Of a stretch of 64,000 nt of DNA, positions 1-8,524 are shown one piece after another (the first letter of the stretch is position 1; each line of letters opens with the position of its first letter). The position numbers and the translations under genes were made by a program. The notes beneath the pieces are model-generated. The model was not told the origin of the DNA. It made no database searches and worked only from the letters and a program-made list of their open reading frames with translations. The stretch comes from Tamaricihabitans halophyticus (GTDB lineage Bacteria; Actinomycetota; Actinomycetes; Mycobacteriales; Pseudonocardiaceae). The stretch covers positions 62,001-126,000 of the forward strand of contig NZ_SLXQ01000012.1 of NCBI RefSeq assembly GCF_004340875.1. The letters run 5' to 3'.

Positions 1-536
1 TTTACGCGACGGCGGACGGTCGGTATATGGCGGTAGGTGCGTTTGAGCGGCGGTTCTACACCGTGCTGACGAATACGCTAGGTATTGAGGAGAATATCGA
101 TCATTATAATCGCGATAACTGGCCGATGTTGCGCACGAAGATGGCGGAGAGGTTTGCCCAGCGAACGCAGGCCGAGTGGTGCGATATTTTTTCCGGTACC
201 GACGCGTGCGTTACCCCGGTGGTGCCGTTCGCGGAAGCCGCGACGTACGGGCACAATGCCCGTCGCCAAACCTACGTGAAGCGTTGGGGAATGACTCAAC
301 CCGCACCGGCGCCGCGGTTTTCTCGCACGCCCAGCAGTCTCACGACGCCACCCGCCAAGCCAGGAAGTCAGACAGCAGAAACGCTGGCTGCCTGGGGAGT
401 CAGTGACATCGATGAACTTCTGGAGCGCGGCATCGTGGGGAACGCTACTGAGTTGCCGGTCGACGGCGCCACTGACTTCACGGAAAACGTCGGCATCAAA
501 CGGAATGTTGGCGATGCGGCTAACACTGGTTTCTGA
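1..536 (+). CDS. CaiB/BaiF-type CoA-transferase, C-terminal part (truncated by window edge)
   Basis: The frame is already open at base 3 (reads YATADGRYMAVGAFERRFY) and closes with TGA at 536, so only about 178 C-terminal residues of a roughly 380-residue protein are present. The run ADGRYMAVGAFERRFY, the later FSGTDACVTPVVPF and PAPAPRFSRTP are the typical tail of class III CoA-transferases and alpha-methylacyl-CoA racemases. These act on acyl-CoA thioesters in the cytoplasm. The catalytic Asp lies upstream of the window, so transferase and racemase cannot be told apart. It precedes SDR, acyl-CoA dehydrogenase and kinase genes on the same strand, which suggests CoA activation of the acid degraded by this cluster. 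Confidence 0.85.
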   Translation, partial: YATADGRYMAVGAFERRFYTVLTNTLGIEENIDHYNRDNWPMLRTKMAERFAQRTQAEWCDIFSGTDACVTPVVPFAEAATYGHNARRQTYVKRWGMTQPAPAPRFSRTPSSLTTPPAKPGSQTAETLAAWGVSDIDELLERGIVGNATELPVDGATDFTENVGIKRNVGDAANTGF

Positions 537-724
537 TCGATGGGATTGGACCAGGTCTGAATCCGGGATCGTTGAGATACCGTAATTTTATCGAGATTCG
601 GTTGAGATGCAAGGGCATTTTCGAATGTCTTGCCGGCTCAACAGTCGATTTCAGGCCGATCTCGATCGGCCCAAGAAGTCCGAGTCGGTAACCCATAAGG
701 AGACCAGACAACGAAGGGAAGACT

Positions 725-1549
725 GTGGAACGAGCAGTCGTCGGTAGCACGCCGCTACCCACTGATTCGGCCGCATTATTGGATCTCGAAGGCAGGGTCG
801 CTGTCGTAACCGGGGCCTCTAGGGGTATAGGGAAGGCGACGGCCGAGATTTTCGCTCGGATGGGTGCCGGAGTGGCGCTGGTTTCGCGTCGCGAGGAGAT
901 GCTAGCTGACGCGGCCGGGGAACTCGTCGATAAGGGTGCTACTGGAGCTGTGCGCTACTACGTCGCCAACGCTGGCGAGCCGGATCAGGTTGAGGAAACG
1001 GTTCAAACGATTCTTGCCGATTTCGGTCATATCGACATTCTGATCAACAACGCGGCGACTAATCCGTACTATGGTCGTCTCACCGGGTTGGACTTCTCTC
1101 GGGCAGCGAAAACCGCGCAGGTTAACCTGATCGGCCCAGTCATGTGGACTCGACATGCGTGGGCGGCTTCGATGCGCGCGCACGGTGGCGCTGTGGTGAA
1201 CGTTGCGTCCCTTGGTGCCTACACCGTTGAGCGAGGTGCGGGTTTTTACGCGGCGACGAAGGCGGCGTTGGTCAATCTCACCAAGCAGTTGGCTGCCGAG
1301 CTAGGACCGTGCGTCCGAGTCAACGCCATTGCCCCTGGATTGGTTAAGACGGATATGGCACGGGTGTTGTGGGAAGGCAAAGAAGACGAGATCGCTTCTG
1401 CTTTACCGGCGCGCCGTCTTGGTATACCTGCCGATATCGCTCAGGCGACGTTGTTTCTGGTCAGTGATGCGGCCTCGTGGATCACCGGTCATACCCTCGT
1501 GGTCGATGGTGGTGCCCTGGCGATGCCGCTGATCGGCATGGACCACTAG
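725..1549 (+). CDS. SDR-family NAD(P)-dependent oxidoreductase
   Basis: Classical short-chain dehydrogenase of 274 residues. The cofactor motif TGASRGIG is at about residues 29-36, an NNAAT motif follows near 110, a Ser lies in NVASLGAY, and the catalytic pair Tyr175/Lys179 sits in YAATK. The C-terminal DGGALAMP closes the fold. GTG start at 725 is preceded by a GAAGGGA-like ribosome site; about 20 N-terminal residues precede the fold. It likely oxidises or reduces a hydroxyacyl-CoA or alcohol intermediate. It lies between a CoA-transferase and an acyl-CoA dehydrogenase, consistent with a 3-hydroxyacyl-CoA dehydrogenase role, but the substrate cannot be read from sequence. Confidence 0.92.
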   Translation: MERAVVGSTPLPTDSAALLDLEGRVAVVTGASRGIGKATAEIFARMGAGVALVSRREEMLADAAGELVDKGATGAVRYYVANAGEPDQVEETVQTILADFGHIDILINNAATNPYYGRLTGLDFSRAAKTAQVNLIGPVMWTRHAWAASMRAHGGAVVNVASLGAYTVERGAGFYAATKAALVNLTKQLAAELGPCVRVNAIAPGLVKTDMARVLWEGKEDEIASALPARRLGIPADIAQATLFLVSDAASWITGHTLVVDGGALAMPLIGMDH

Positions 1550-1653
1550 TGATTCCTGGGGTCGCACGTTTGGTGCATGCCCGCGCGGGATCGAGATTGC
1601 TTTCTGTCATTTTCGAATAGTTCCTCCGAGGCTGACACGAGGAAGGGATACAC

Positions 1654-2895
1654 GTGACGTTCGGTTACTCAGAAAGATCAGCGGATCTACAGGAACAGGT
1701 AAGCCAGTTCATGAAAGAACTGGTTTACCCTGCCGAGAAGACCTACGACGAACAGCTGCGCCTGGCCGGCGACCCGCATTTGCAGCCGCAGGTGATGGAG
1801 GAGCTCAAGGCGCAGGCACGAGAACGCGGTCTGTGGAACCTCTTTCACCCGCATCGCGACTGGGGGGCCGGACTTAGCAATGTGGACTACGCGCCCTTGG
1901 CTGAGATTACCGGTCGTAGCCTGATCGGCCCGGAGGTATTCAACTGTTCGGCACCCGACACGGGAAATATGGAGATTCTCACTCTGTTCGGTTCGGAGGA
2001 ACAGCAGACGAAGTGGCTCAAACCATTACTGGCTGGGGAGATAAGATCCGCGTTTTGTATGACTGAGCCTGATGTTGCCAGTTCCGATCCGACGAATATC
2101 AATTTTCGCATTGAGCGGGACGGTGACGACTATGTGCTCAACGGCCGCAAATGGTGGGCTACCAACCTGTACCATCCGCACTGCGAGGTACTACTGGTAT
2201 TCGGCCGCAGTGCGGACGACGGCCCCCGACATCGCAGACACAGCATCGTTCTGGTCCCGATAGACGCACCTGGGGTCAATGTGCTGCGTGCCTTGCCAGT
2301 ATTTGGCTACCAGCATCAGGAGGGGCACGCGGAGATTGAGTTCGACAATGTGCGTGTGTCGGCGCGTAACCTAATCGGCTCTGAGGGGCAGGGTTTCGCG
2401 ATCGGCCAAGCTCGACTGGGGCCGGGCAGGATTCACCACTGCATGCGTTCCGTCGGCATGGCCGAGCGCGCTTTGGAACTGCTTTGCGAGCGAGCGCGGT
2501 CGCGTGTGACGTTCGGACGTCAGGTTAGCGACAACGCCAACATCCAGGACTGGATCGCCGAGTCCAGGGTGGAGATTGAAATGGCGAGACTGCTAGTCAT
2601 GAAGGCCGCCTGGTTGATGGACACGGTAGGCAATCGGCAGGCACGGATGGAGATCGCGGCGATCAAGGTCGCGGCACCTGAGATAGCTCTGAAGGTAATC
2701 GACCGTGCAATTCAGGTCTACGGCGCGGGAGGACTTGCCGATGACACACCTTTGGCGGCCATGTGGGCATTCCAACGGTGTGTACGCATCGCAGATGGGC
2801 CAGACGAGGTACACAAACGATCGATTGCCTTGCGTGAGCTAGCGGTGAGCGAACCAGCCATAACGCACGGGTCCTCGTCCAAGAGGTCAGATTAG
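1654..2895 (+). CDS. acyl-CoA dehydrogenase (ACAD10/11 or LvaC-like subgroup)
   Basis: A 413-residue flavoprotein of the acyl-CoA dehydrogenase family. FCMTEPDVASSD is the FAD-binding signature, RKWWATN follows, and the C-terminal GAGGLADDTPLAAMWAFQ to ADGPDEVHKRSIA stretch is the variant seen in ACAD10/ACAD11-like and related bacterial enzymes. GTG start at 1654 follows GAGGAAGGGA. The next gene is an aminoglycoside-phosphotransferase-fold kinase. In ACAD10/11 these two domains are fused, and in Pseudomonas levulinate catabolism they are the separate proteins LvaC and LvaA, so the enzyme may process a phosphorylated 4-hydroxyacyl-CoA instead of performing simple beta-oxidation. The family call is firm; the substrate is inference. 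Confidence 0.93.
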   Translation: MTFGYSERSADLQEQVSQFMKELVYPAEKTYDEQLRLAGDPHLQPQVMEELKAQARERGLWNLFHPHRDWGAGLSNVDYAPLAEITGRSLIGPEVFNCSAPDTGNMEILTLFGSEEQQTKWLKPLLAGEIRSAFCMTEPDVASSDPTNINFRIERDGDDYVLNGRKWWATNLYHPHCEVLLVFGRSADDGPRHRRHSIVLVPIDAPGVNVLRALPVFGYQHQEGHAEIEFDNVRVSARNLIGSEGQGFAIGQARLGPGRIHHCMRSVGMAERALELLCERARSRVTFGRQVSDNANIQDWIAESRVEIEMARLLVMKAAWLMDTVGNRQARMEIAAIKVAAPEIALKVIDRAIQVYGAGGLADDTPLAAMWAFQRCVRIADGPDEVHKRSIALRELAVSEPAITHGSSSKRSD

Positions 2896-3072
2896 CGGCC
2901 GACGGTAGGCAAAGTCGAGTTGGGAGAGCGTGGTCGTGTTGAACGAGCGGTTTGGAACGTCCTCGGGTGGCGGCACGATCGTGCCGCGCGGGTACGAACG
3001 GGCATGGCGAGTTGACGAGTCGCCGTCGTTAGCTGCCGACGTCGGATGCGCAGACTCGATTGACAAGAACGC

Positions 3073-4152
3073 ATGAGTTTGTATCCAGGTAGGTGGCAGC
3101 GCGGCGGTCACGGTGCCGGCGAGGACGTACTGGACGTCGCGGCGCTGGGAGCGTGGATGTCAGAGCAGGGGCTTGGCAGCGGTCCGCTGAACGGGATCAC
3201 GGTCGTCGGTGGTGGTACGCAGAACATCCTGATCCGGTTCTGGCGGGATGGGCGCGAGTACGTGCTGCGGCGCCCACCGCGCTACAAACGGGCGAACAGC
3301 GACGAAACTATGATCCGAGAGGCCCGTATCCTTGCAGCCCTGGCCTTAACCGATGTTCCACACGCCGGGTTGATCGCCACGTGTGATGATCTCGATGTCG
3401 TCGGCGCCGCCTTCTACCTTATGGAACCAGTCGATGGGGTCAATCCCACCGTGGCTGTTCCGGATGGTCTTGCCGCGAACTTGACGCGCCAATACGACTT
3501 GGGGATAGCGATCGTGTCGGGACTGGCGCGACTGGGCGGCGTCGATCCCGTCACAGTGGGTCTGGCTGATCTTGGGAAACCAGATGAGTGGCTGGAACGT
3601 CAGGTGCCGCGATGGCGGCGTCAGTTGGCGAGCTACGCAGCCCTGGAGGGCTATTGCGGCAACGAGTTGGCGCGAGTGGACGAAATTGGCCGATGGTTGG
3701 AGTGCCGGCGGCCTCGCCCGCGGTCATGGAGGCCCGGTCTAATCCATGGTGACTTCCACCTTGCGAATGTGATGGTCCGCCAAGATCAACCGACCCTGGC
3801 AGCCATTGTCGACTGGGAGTTGGCGTCACAGGGGGACCCATTGCTCGATCTTGGGCAGTTATTGGCGACATGGCCACGAAACGACTATCCGCTTGGGGTC
3901 GATCCGGCCGTACCGCTGCCTGGCCTCCCCACCGACCGTGAGCTATTGGACTGGTATGGACGGCACTGCGACCGTGACCTCGAACATGTGACCTGGTTTC
4001 GTGTGCTGGCGTGCTACCGGCTGGCGATCTTGATCGAAGGCACCTTCGCGCGAGCGTTGGCTGGTATGGCGCCTATGGAAATCGGCGAGCTCTCGCATCG
4101 GCGAGCTGTCGCCCTACTTGATCAAGCTACGGACCTGGTCGAAGGTAGGTGA
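3073..4152 (+). CDS. APH-fold phosphotransferase family protein (LvaA/ACAD10-11 kinase-like)
   Basis: A 359-residue kinase-fold protein. The nucleotide region reads GGGTQNILIRF then YVLRRPPR (the ATP-contacting Lys is replaced by an Arg-rich strand as in this branch). The catalytic loop is LIHGDFHLANVM and the metal-binding segment is IVDWELASQGDPLLDLG. Such proteins next to acyl-CoA dehydrogenases phosphorylate hydroxyacyl-CoAs, not antibiotics. An in-frame TGA at 3061 forbids an upstream start, so ATG 3073 or a GTG a little downstream is used. The 177 bases before it contain no convincing gene. It is followed 32 bases later by the glyoxalase-fold gene, probably in one operon. Confidence 0.88.
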   Translation: MSLYPGRWQRGGHGAGEDVLDVAALGAWMSEQGLGSGPLNGITVVGGGTQNILIRFWRDGREYVLRRPPRYKRANSDETMIREARILAALALTDVPHAGLIATCDDLDVVGAAFYLMEPVDGVNPTVAVPDGLAANLTRQYDLGIAIVSGLARLGGVDPVTVGLADLGKPDEWLERQVPRWRRQLASYAALEGYCGNELARVDEIGRWLECRRPRPRSWRPGLIHGDFHLANVMVRQDQPTLAAIVDWELASQGDPLLDLGQLLATWPRNDYPLGVDPAVPLPGLPTDRELLDWYGRHCDRDLEHVTWFRVLACYRLAILIEGTFARALAGMAPMEIGELSHRRAVALLDQATDLVEGR

Positions 4153-4184
4153 CTTGGTGCTGCTAGTAAACGAAAGGAACCGTC

Positions 4185-4961
4185 GTGTACCTACGACAAG
4201 TTGCGCTCGCGGTGCGCGAGTTGGATCGCGCGGTCGAGGATATTTGCGCCGTCCTTGGAGTTCCAGTGTGTTTCACGCCAGAGGACGAGATGGCATTGCG
4301 GGGACGGGCGCTGATCGACGAATTCGGCTTGGAAAATGCCGTATTCGTTGTCGGCGACACTTTCCTGGAAGTGGTCACTCCGGCGCGTCAGAATACGACG
4401 ATCGATCGGTTCCTGCGTGCGCGTGGGGATAGTGGGTACATGGTCCTGGTGCAGTGCCTCAATTTGGCAGCGGCTCGGCAGCGTGCCATCGGAATGGGCA
4501 TTCGGGAGGTGTGGCAGGCACCGCTGGACGACCTGGATAGCGTCCATCTCGATCCGCGTGATACGGGTGGCTCTTTCCTGTCACTGGACCGGCCACACGA
4601 GCCCACTGAGTGGCCGTGGGCGGGTACGAGCTGGCGTGAGGTTGCTCGGACGGACGTGACCTCGGAGATCGTGGGTGTGGAAATAGCTACCGAGAAACCT
4701 GACACGCTCGTTTCTCGATGGAGCACGTTGCTTGACCGTCCCGTGGACGAAGATAGTGCGGAGCCTGCGGTGTTGCTCGACCGCGGTCAGATCCATTTCG
4801 GGCAAGCGCGCGCGGGCCAACCCGATACGCTCTGCCGCGTGGACATCCGATGCCCGGATCCCGGCGAGGTTGTCCGGCGAGCAAGGAAACGAGACGTGGC
4901 TTTCGATGATTCCGGGCGGCCAATCCTCGCGGGTGTGCCGTTCGCCCTGATCGAGGGTTGA
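4185..4961 (+). CDS. VOC (glyoxalase/bleomycin-resistance fold) family protein
   Basis: A 258-residue protein opening with YLRQVALAVRELDRAVEDICAVLG, the typical first strand and helix of the vicinal-oxygen-chelate fold, followed by FVVGDTFLEVVTP. A second, weaker module starts near residue 160 (IVGVEIATEKPDTLVSRWSTLLDRP). This resembles the two-module glyoxalase-like domain proteins found beside CoA-thioester catabolic genes. GTG start at 4185 follows AAAGGAACC. Metal ligands (His/Glu) are not all obvious: the first strand has VALAVR where many VOC enzymes have His, so catalysis is uncertain. Probable last gene of the 1-4961 cluster. Confidence 0.75.
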   Translation: MYLRQVALAVRELDRAVEDICAVLGVPVCFTPEDEMALRGRALIDEFGLENAVFVVGDTFLEVVTPARQNTTIDRFLRARGDSGYMVLVQCLNLAAARQRAIGMGIREVWQAPLDDLDSVHLDPRDTGGSFLSLDRPHEPTEWPWAGTSWREVARTDVTSEIVGVEIATEKPDTLVSRWSTLLDRPVDEDSAEPAVLLDRGQIHFGQARAGQPDTLCRVDIRCPDPGEVVRRARKRDVAFDDSGRPILAGVPFALIEG

Positions 4962-5140
4962 TGTCGCACGGGCAGTAGTCGACGGCGCACTGCGCAACAC
5001 CGGTCTCGGGACGCCCAGTGGGAGCCCCTGACGGCTTATCGGCCGGTGTGGGGGCCAACGGCGAAATCTGTGTGTTTCGGTGTTACGAGCACTTGTTTGC
5101 TGACCCTGACCTGGTGTCAGGGAGGAGCGTCGTCAGCGCC

Positions 5141-5836
5141 ATGTTCACCATCGGAGATTTCGCCCCGCTGGGACAGGTGTCCGTACGGATGCGGCGGCAT
5201 TACGACACGATAGGCCTGTTGCAGCCCGTGCGGGTCGATCAGTTCACGGATTATCGCTTCTATGCGGCTGATCAGTTGAAACGGCTTAACCGGCTGGTCG
5301 TGTTGAAGGATCTGAGTTTCACGCCTGCTCAGGTCGCTGAGATTATCGACGCCAAGGTCGACACCGTGGAGCTGCGCGGCATGTTGCGTCTGCGGCAGGC
5401 CGAGTTGGCCGAACGTATCTCGGCTGATGCCGCGCGCCTTAGCCGGATCGAGGCGAGCTTCTGATGATCGAGCGAGAAGGGGCTATGAGCACGAAGAACG
5501 TTACGGTCAAGAAGGTCGCGCCGGTCCGGATCGCATTGGTGTCCGGGATTGCGGACAGCAACAACCACGAGGACGTCAGTCCGGTCGTGAAATCCTTGTT
5601 CGGTCAGCTGTTCGGCGCACTGGAACAGGGGCGGGTATCTCCGGCTGGTATGCCGCTGGCGATCTACGCGCCGGCAAACGGAGGCCGGCTGACCGTCACT
5701 GTGGGGTGCCGGTCAACCGCGAGGTGGCGGTCGGCCCGTTATGTCCATCATGGAACGATGGCCACGATCGGTGAGATGGCTGACGTTAATCGGTCGGCTG
5801 TGGCAGGATACGGCTATGACGTCGCACCAAAGGGGC
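5141..5836 (+). pseudogene. MerR-family regulator with GyrI-like effector domain, frameshifted
   Basis: ATG 5141 (after GGGAGGAGCG) encodes an intact MerR DNA-binding head (MFTIGDFAPLGQVSVRMRRHYD, then FYAADQLKRLNRLVVLKDLSF) and its coiled coil, ending at a TGA at 5462-5464. The family normally runs on into a GyrI-like ligand domain. That domain continues here in another frame from about 5467 (MIEREGAMSTKNVTVKKVAPVRIA). It shifts again at about 5703-5738 (GVPVNREVAVG in a third frame) and returns for YVHHGTMATIGE at about 5737-5775. Spacing suggests a small deletion between the last two blocks. The 107-residue head could still be made, but the sensor is broken. Confidence 0.75.
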
Positions 5837-5837
5837 T

Positions 5838-6263
5838 ATGCCTCGTAGGAAGCCAGGCGCTGTCCGCGCCGAGCGTCCAGGTACCCGTGATCGCCGACCG
5901 GTTACGCCGATCCATGGGGTCAGCCGAAGTGCGCTGGAGGCGATCAGACTCGCCGAGGCTCGCCACCGGTGGGTTGGCTGTGCGAGCCAGGCGGTTCAGC
6001 TGTATCGAGATTCCCTGAAGCAGCCGGGTCGTTGGCTGTATCTCCCAGATGTGGATTGTCCCTGTTGCGATCCGGTCGATGCCAGGGACGAACTGGAAGC
6101 CGTGCTGCGGGTGCTGCCCAGCGGCCCACGCGCTGAGTTGCGTCGGGTCGTCGCCGCGCTGGATGAGGAGTTCGAACGCAGGACGCTGCCGGATCCGAAG
6201 GCGAGTTTGATCAGCTCGTATCATTCGGCTGCGTGGTGGCGGCGACGACTGCGTGAACGGTAG
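5838..6263 (+). CDS. conserved hypothetical protein
   Basis: A 141-residue basic protein with ATG at 5838 preceded by AAAGGGG. It contains LPDVDCPCCDPVDARDELEAVLRVLPSGPRAELRRVVAALDEEFERRTLPDP, where a CPCC cluster could bind metal, followed by a helical region and an Arg-rich tail (WWRRRLRER). It looks like a small actinobacterial hypothetical family, but I cannot name a function. It lies just downstream of the decayed MerR gene and converges with the LysR gene, 13 bases apart. Confidence 0.6.
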   Translation: MPRRKPGAVRAERPGTRDRRPVTPIHGVSRSALEAIRLAEARHRWVGCASQAVQLYRDSLKQPGRWLYLPDVDCPCCDPVDARDELEAVLRVLPSGPRAELRRVVAALDEEFERRTLPDPKASLISSYHSAAWWRRRLRER

Positions 6264-6276
6264 CGCGATCGCGCGG

Positions 6277-7221
6277 CTATTCGGTGGCATCTCCCAACGG
6301 GGTGCTTCGTGCTTCCAGGTCGGTGAGCCAGCGCAGGAAGGCCCGTGCCTGCGCGGTGTGGTGCGGTGCTTCGAGTGGGCGTAGTAGGTAGTGAGCCTGC
6401 CGCATGGGCCAGGCGTGTTTGAGCGCGAGCTGCACCCTGCCGGCGCGCACGGCGGTGCGGGCGAAGCGCTCCGGGATGACGGCGCAGGCGTCGGTATTGG
6501 CCGCGATTTCGAGTGCGGTGACGGCGGTGTCGACGGTGATGGTGTGCTCGGGTACCGCCGTAGTGTCCGGCAGGATGCGCGGCCAGACGTCGTCGAACCC
6601 GAGAACCTGGACTCTGGGGCGGCTAGCGAGGTCGGTAGCCGAGGTGACCGGACCGTGCCTGGCTAGGTGCGCTTGGCCGTGAATGACCACGGCATTGTCG
6701 TGGTGCAGCAACTCGCTGTTGACGCCGGACCATGGCGCGCGCCCCTGGTGGATGTCGATATCGACCTCGCCTGGGGTCAGCGCCTCGGACCAGACGGCGC
6801 AGACGAGGCGTAGCTCGATATCGGGATGCGCTTGCTGGAACTCGTCAATCTGCGGGGCCAGCCAGGTGGTCGCGTAGGAGATTTGGGTACGCACGGTGAG
6901 CTGTTCGCGTCGTACCGGGCCGAACAGTCCGCTGGTCGCGCCGGCGAGGTCGGCCAAACTTTCCCGGACCGCGGGCAGATAGGCCCTACCGAGTTCGGTG
7001 AGTTGCACACTGCGCGGCAACCGTTCGAAAAGGCGCACCCCGAAGTGAGTTTCCAGTGTTCGGATGCGCTGGCTGACCGTGGCCGGCGACAGGTGAAGTT
7101 CCTCGGCAGCGGCAGCGAAGCTTTCCAGCCGGGCCGCGGATTCGAAGGCCTGCACGCAAGCGAGCGGCGGAAGCGGAGCGCGCACCGACGCGAGCCTACA
7201 GCCAAGGTCCGGAAGCCACAC
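6277..7221 (-). CDS. LysR-family transcriptional regulator (GcvA-like)
   Basis: A LysR regulator of about 300 residues. The N-terminal winged HTH reads LACVQAFESAARLESFAAAAEELHLSPATVSQRIRTLE (about residues 22-58), with the GcvA-like opening PLPPLACVQAFESAAR. The effector domain continues as LTVRTQISYATTWLAPQIDEF. The annotated start at 7221 leaves about 13 extra residues; a start nearer VRAPLPPL is possible. It is divergent from the 2OG-oxygenase gene at 7316, with a 94-base shared intergenic region, so it most likely controls the oxygenase/HD pair. Confidence 0.9.
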   Translation of the reverse strand: MWLPDLGCRLASVRAPLPPLACVQAFESAARLESFAAAAEELHLSPATVSQRIRTLETHFGVRLFERLPRSVQLTELGRAYLPAVRESLADLAGATSGLFGPVRREQLTVRTQISYATTWLAPQIDEFQQAHPDIELRLVCAVWSEALTPGEVDIDIHQGRAPWSGVNSELLHHDNAVVIHGQAHLARHGPVTSATDLASRPRVQVLGFDDVWPRILPDTTAVPEHTITVDTAVTALEIAANTDACAVIPERFARTAVRAGRVQLALKHAWPMRQAHYLLRPLEAPHHTAQARAFLRWLTDLEARSTPLGDATE

Positions 7222-7315
7222 AATTTTGGTGCCTCAGGGCCGGTACGCGTTGTTTGATTGATGGTTGAGCTGCGGCGAGGCTGGTGGGTGAGCAACCGAT
7301 TGAAGGAGATCACCG

Positions 7316-8524
7316 ATGACCGAGGCCACCGGCCTGGGCGGTGCCCGGACCGCCCCGTCAAGCTCTGCGCCGGAGGGTCAGTTGACCCTGGGGGAGCGCA
7401 GTCTGTCGTTGGTCCTGGCTGGTCGGCAACGGCACTTCCATTACGTGTGGCTGCGCGACAACAGCTGGGCCGAGTCAGATCGGGTATTCCAGTCGAGCGA
7501 GCGCAAACTCTTCACTCCGGCAATCCCCGCGACGGTCGCGCCGGCCGAGGCCGCCTTCGACCCGCAGGAGGGTCTGGAGGTGCGGTGGAACGACGGACAG
7601 CGGTCCCGCTATTCCCCTGGCTGGCTGCGAAAGTACGACTACTCCGAGGCTCCCCGGTCCGGCCGTCGGCACGGTGTGACGTTGTGGGGCGAGGAAGGGA
7701 TCGACGTACCGCGGTTCAGCCATGCCGATGTGGTCAACACCGCCGAAGGTGAGCTGGCCTATCTCGACGCCGTTGCCGAGTACGGTGCGGCGGTCGTCAC
7801 CGGGGTGCCTTCGGTCGAACACGAGGTTGAGCGGTTCGCGGAGACCGTCGGCCATGTCCGCGAAGTCGCCTTCGAGCGCGTCCATAACGTTCGCCACGAC
7901 CCCGCCGGCTACAACGTCGCGCACACACCAGGGGAACTCAAGCCGCATACCGACCTGCCCAGCTACAACTGGCCGCCGTCCATCCAGCTGCTGCACTTCC
8001 TGACCAACCAGACCACCGGTGGGGAATCCACGCTCGTCGACGGCTGGGCCGCACTGGCCGAACTACGCGCGCAGGCGCCGGCGCATTTCGCCACGTTATG
8101 CCGGGTACCAGTGCCATACCAGCTGTTCAGCCAGGACGAGGACACCTGGGCGGAGAACCCGATGATCCAGCTGGACACCGACGGCAACGTCAAGGTTTTC
8201 CGGTTTTCCAACCAGCTTGCCCAACCGCTGTCGATACCCTTCGACGAAGTCGAGGCGTTCTACGACGCCTATCGCCAGCTGGGCGGCATCATCGATTCTG
8301 GGCGTCACCGGGCCACCTTCAAGTCGGCGGACGGGGATCTGGTCACCGTGCACTCGCACCGGGTACTTCACGGTCGACTGCCGTACGACCCGGCCAGCGG
8401 CGCGCGGCACCTGCAGGACGTGTACATGGAGTTCGACGATCTGCTCGCGCGCCGTCGGGTGCTTCGTGGCGAGCACAAGCCGCTTGCCGCCCAGCCGGCA
8501 GGGGAAACGCGGGAGGGTCGATGA
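7316..8524 (+). CDS. TauD/TfdA-type Fe(II)/2-oxoglutarate dioxygenase with GBBH-like N-domain; TmpA candidate
   Basis: A 402-residue protein. The N-terminal gamma-butyrobetaine-hydroxylase-like domain (LTLGERSLSL to RYSPGWLRKYDYSE) is followed by a TauD/TfdA jelly roll. Iron ligands are visible: His211 and Asp213 in KPHTDLPSY and distal His352 in HSHRVLHGR, with Arg354 and a downstream Arg for 2-oxoglutarate. ATG 7316 follows AAGGAG. The gene overlaps by four bases (ATGA) with an HD-domain oxygenase gene, the arrangement of tmpA-tmpB. There, TmpA hydroxylates 2-(trimethylammonio)ethylphosphonate and TmpB cleaves the C-P bond. Gamma-butyrobetaine or trimethyllysine hydroxylase are the usual automatic labels; the HD partner argues against them. 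Substrate remains inferred. Confidence 0.85.
   Translation: MTEATGLGGARTAPSSSAPEGQLTLGERSLSLVLAGRQRHFHYVWLRDNSWAESDRVFQSSERKLFTPAIPATVAPAEAAFDPQEGLEVRWNDGQRSRYSPGWLRKYDYSEAPRSGRRHGVTLWGEEGIDVPRFSHADVVNTAEGELAYLDAVAEYGAAVVTGVPSVEHEVERFAETVGHVREVAFERVHNVRHDPAGYNVAHTPGELKPHTDLPSYNWPPSIQLLHFLTNQTTGGESTLVDGWAALAELRAQAPAHFATLCRVPVPYQLFSQDEDTWAENPMIQLDTDGNVKVFRFSNQLAQPLSIPFDEVEAFYDAYRQLGGIIDSGRHRATFKSADGDLVTVHSHRVLHGRLPYDPASGARHLQDVYMEFDDLLARRRVLRGEHKPLAAQPAGETREGR

Noticed and set aside
3073-4152. Aminoglycoside resistance gene
   Set aside because: APH fold only; the context is CoA-thioester catabolism and the sequence is of the ACAD10/LvaA type.
7316-8524. Gamma-butyrobetaine hydroxylase (carnitine biosynthesis) as the name
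   Set aside because: Domain content fits, but the ATGA-coupled HD oxygenase matches the TmpA/TmpB arrangement and no carnitine genes are present; kept as an alternative only.
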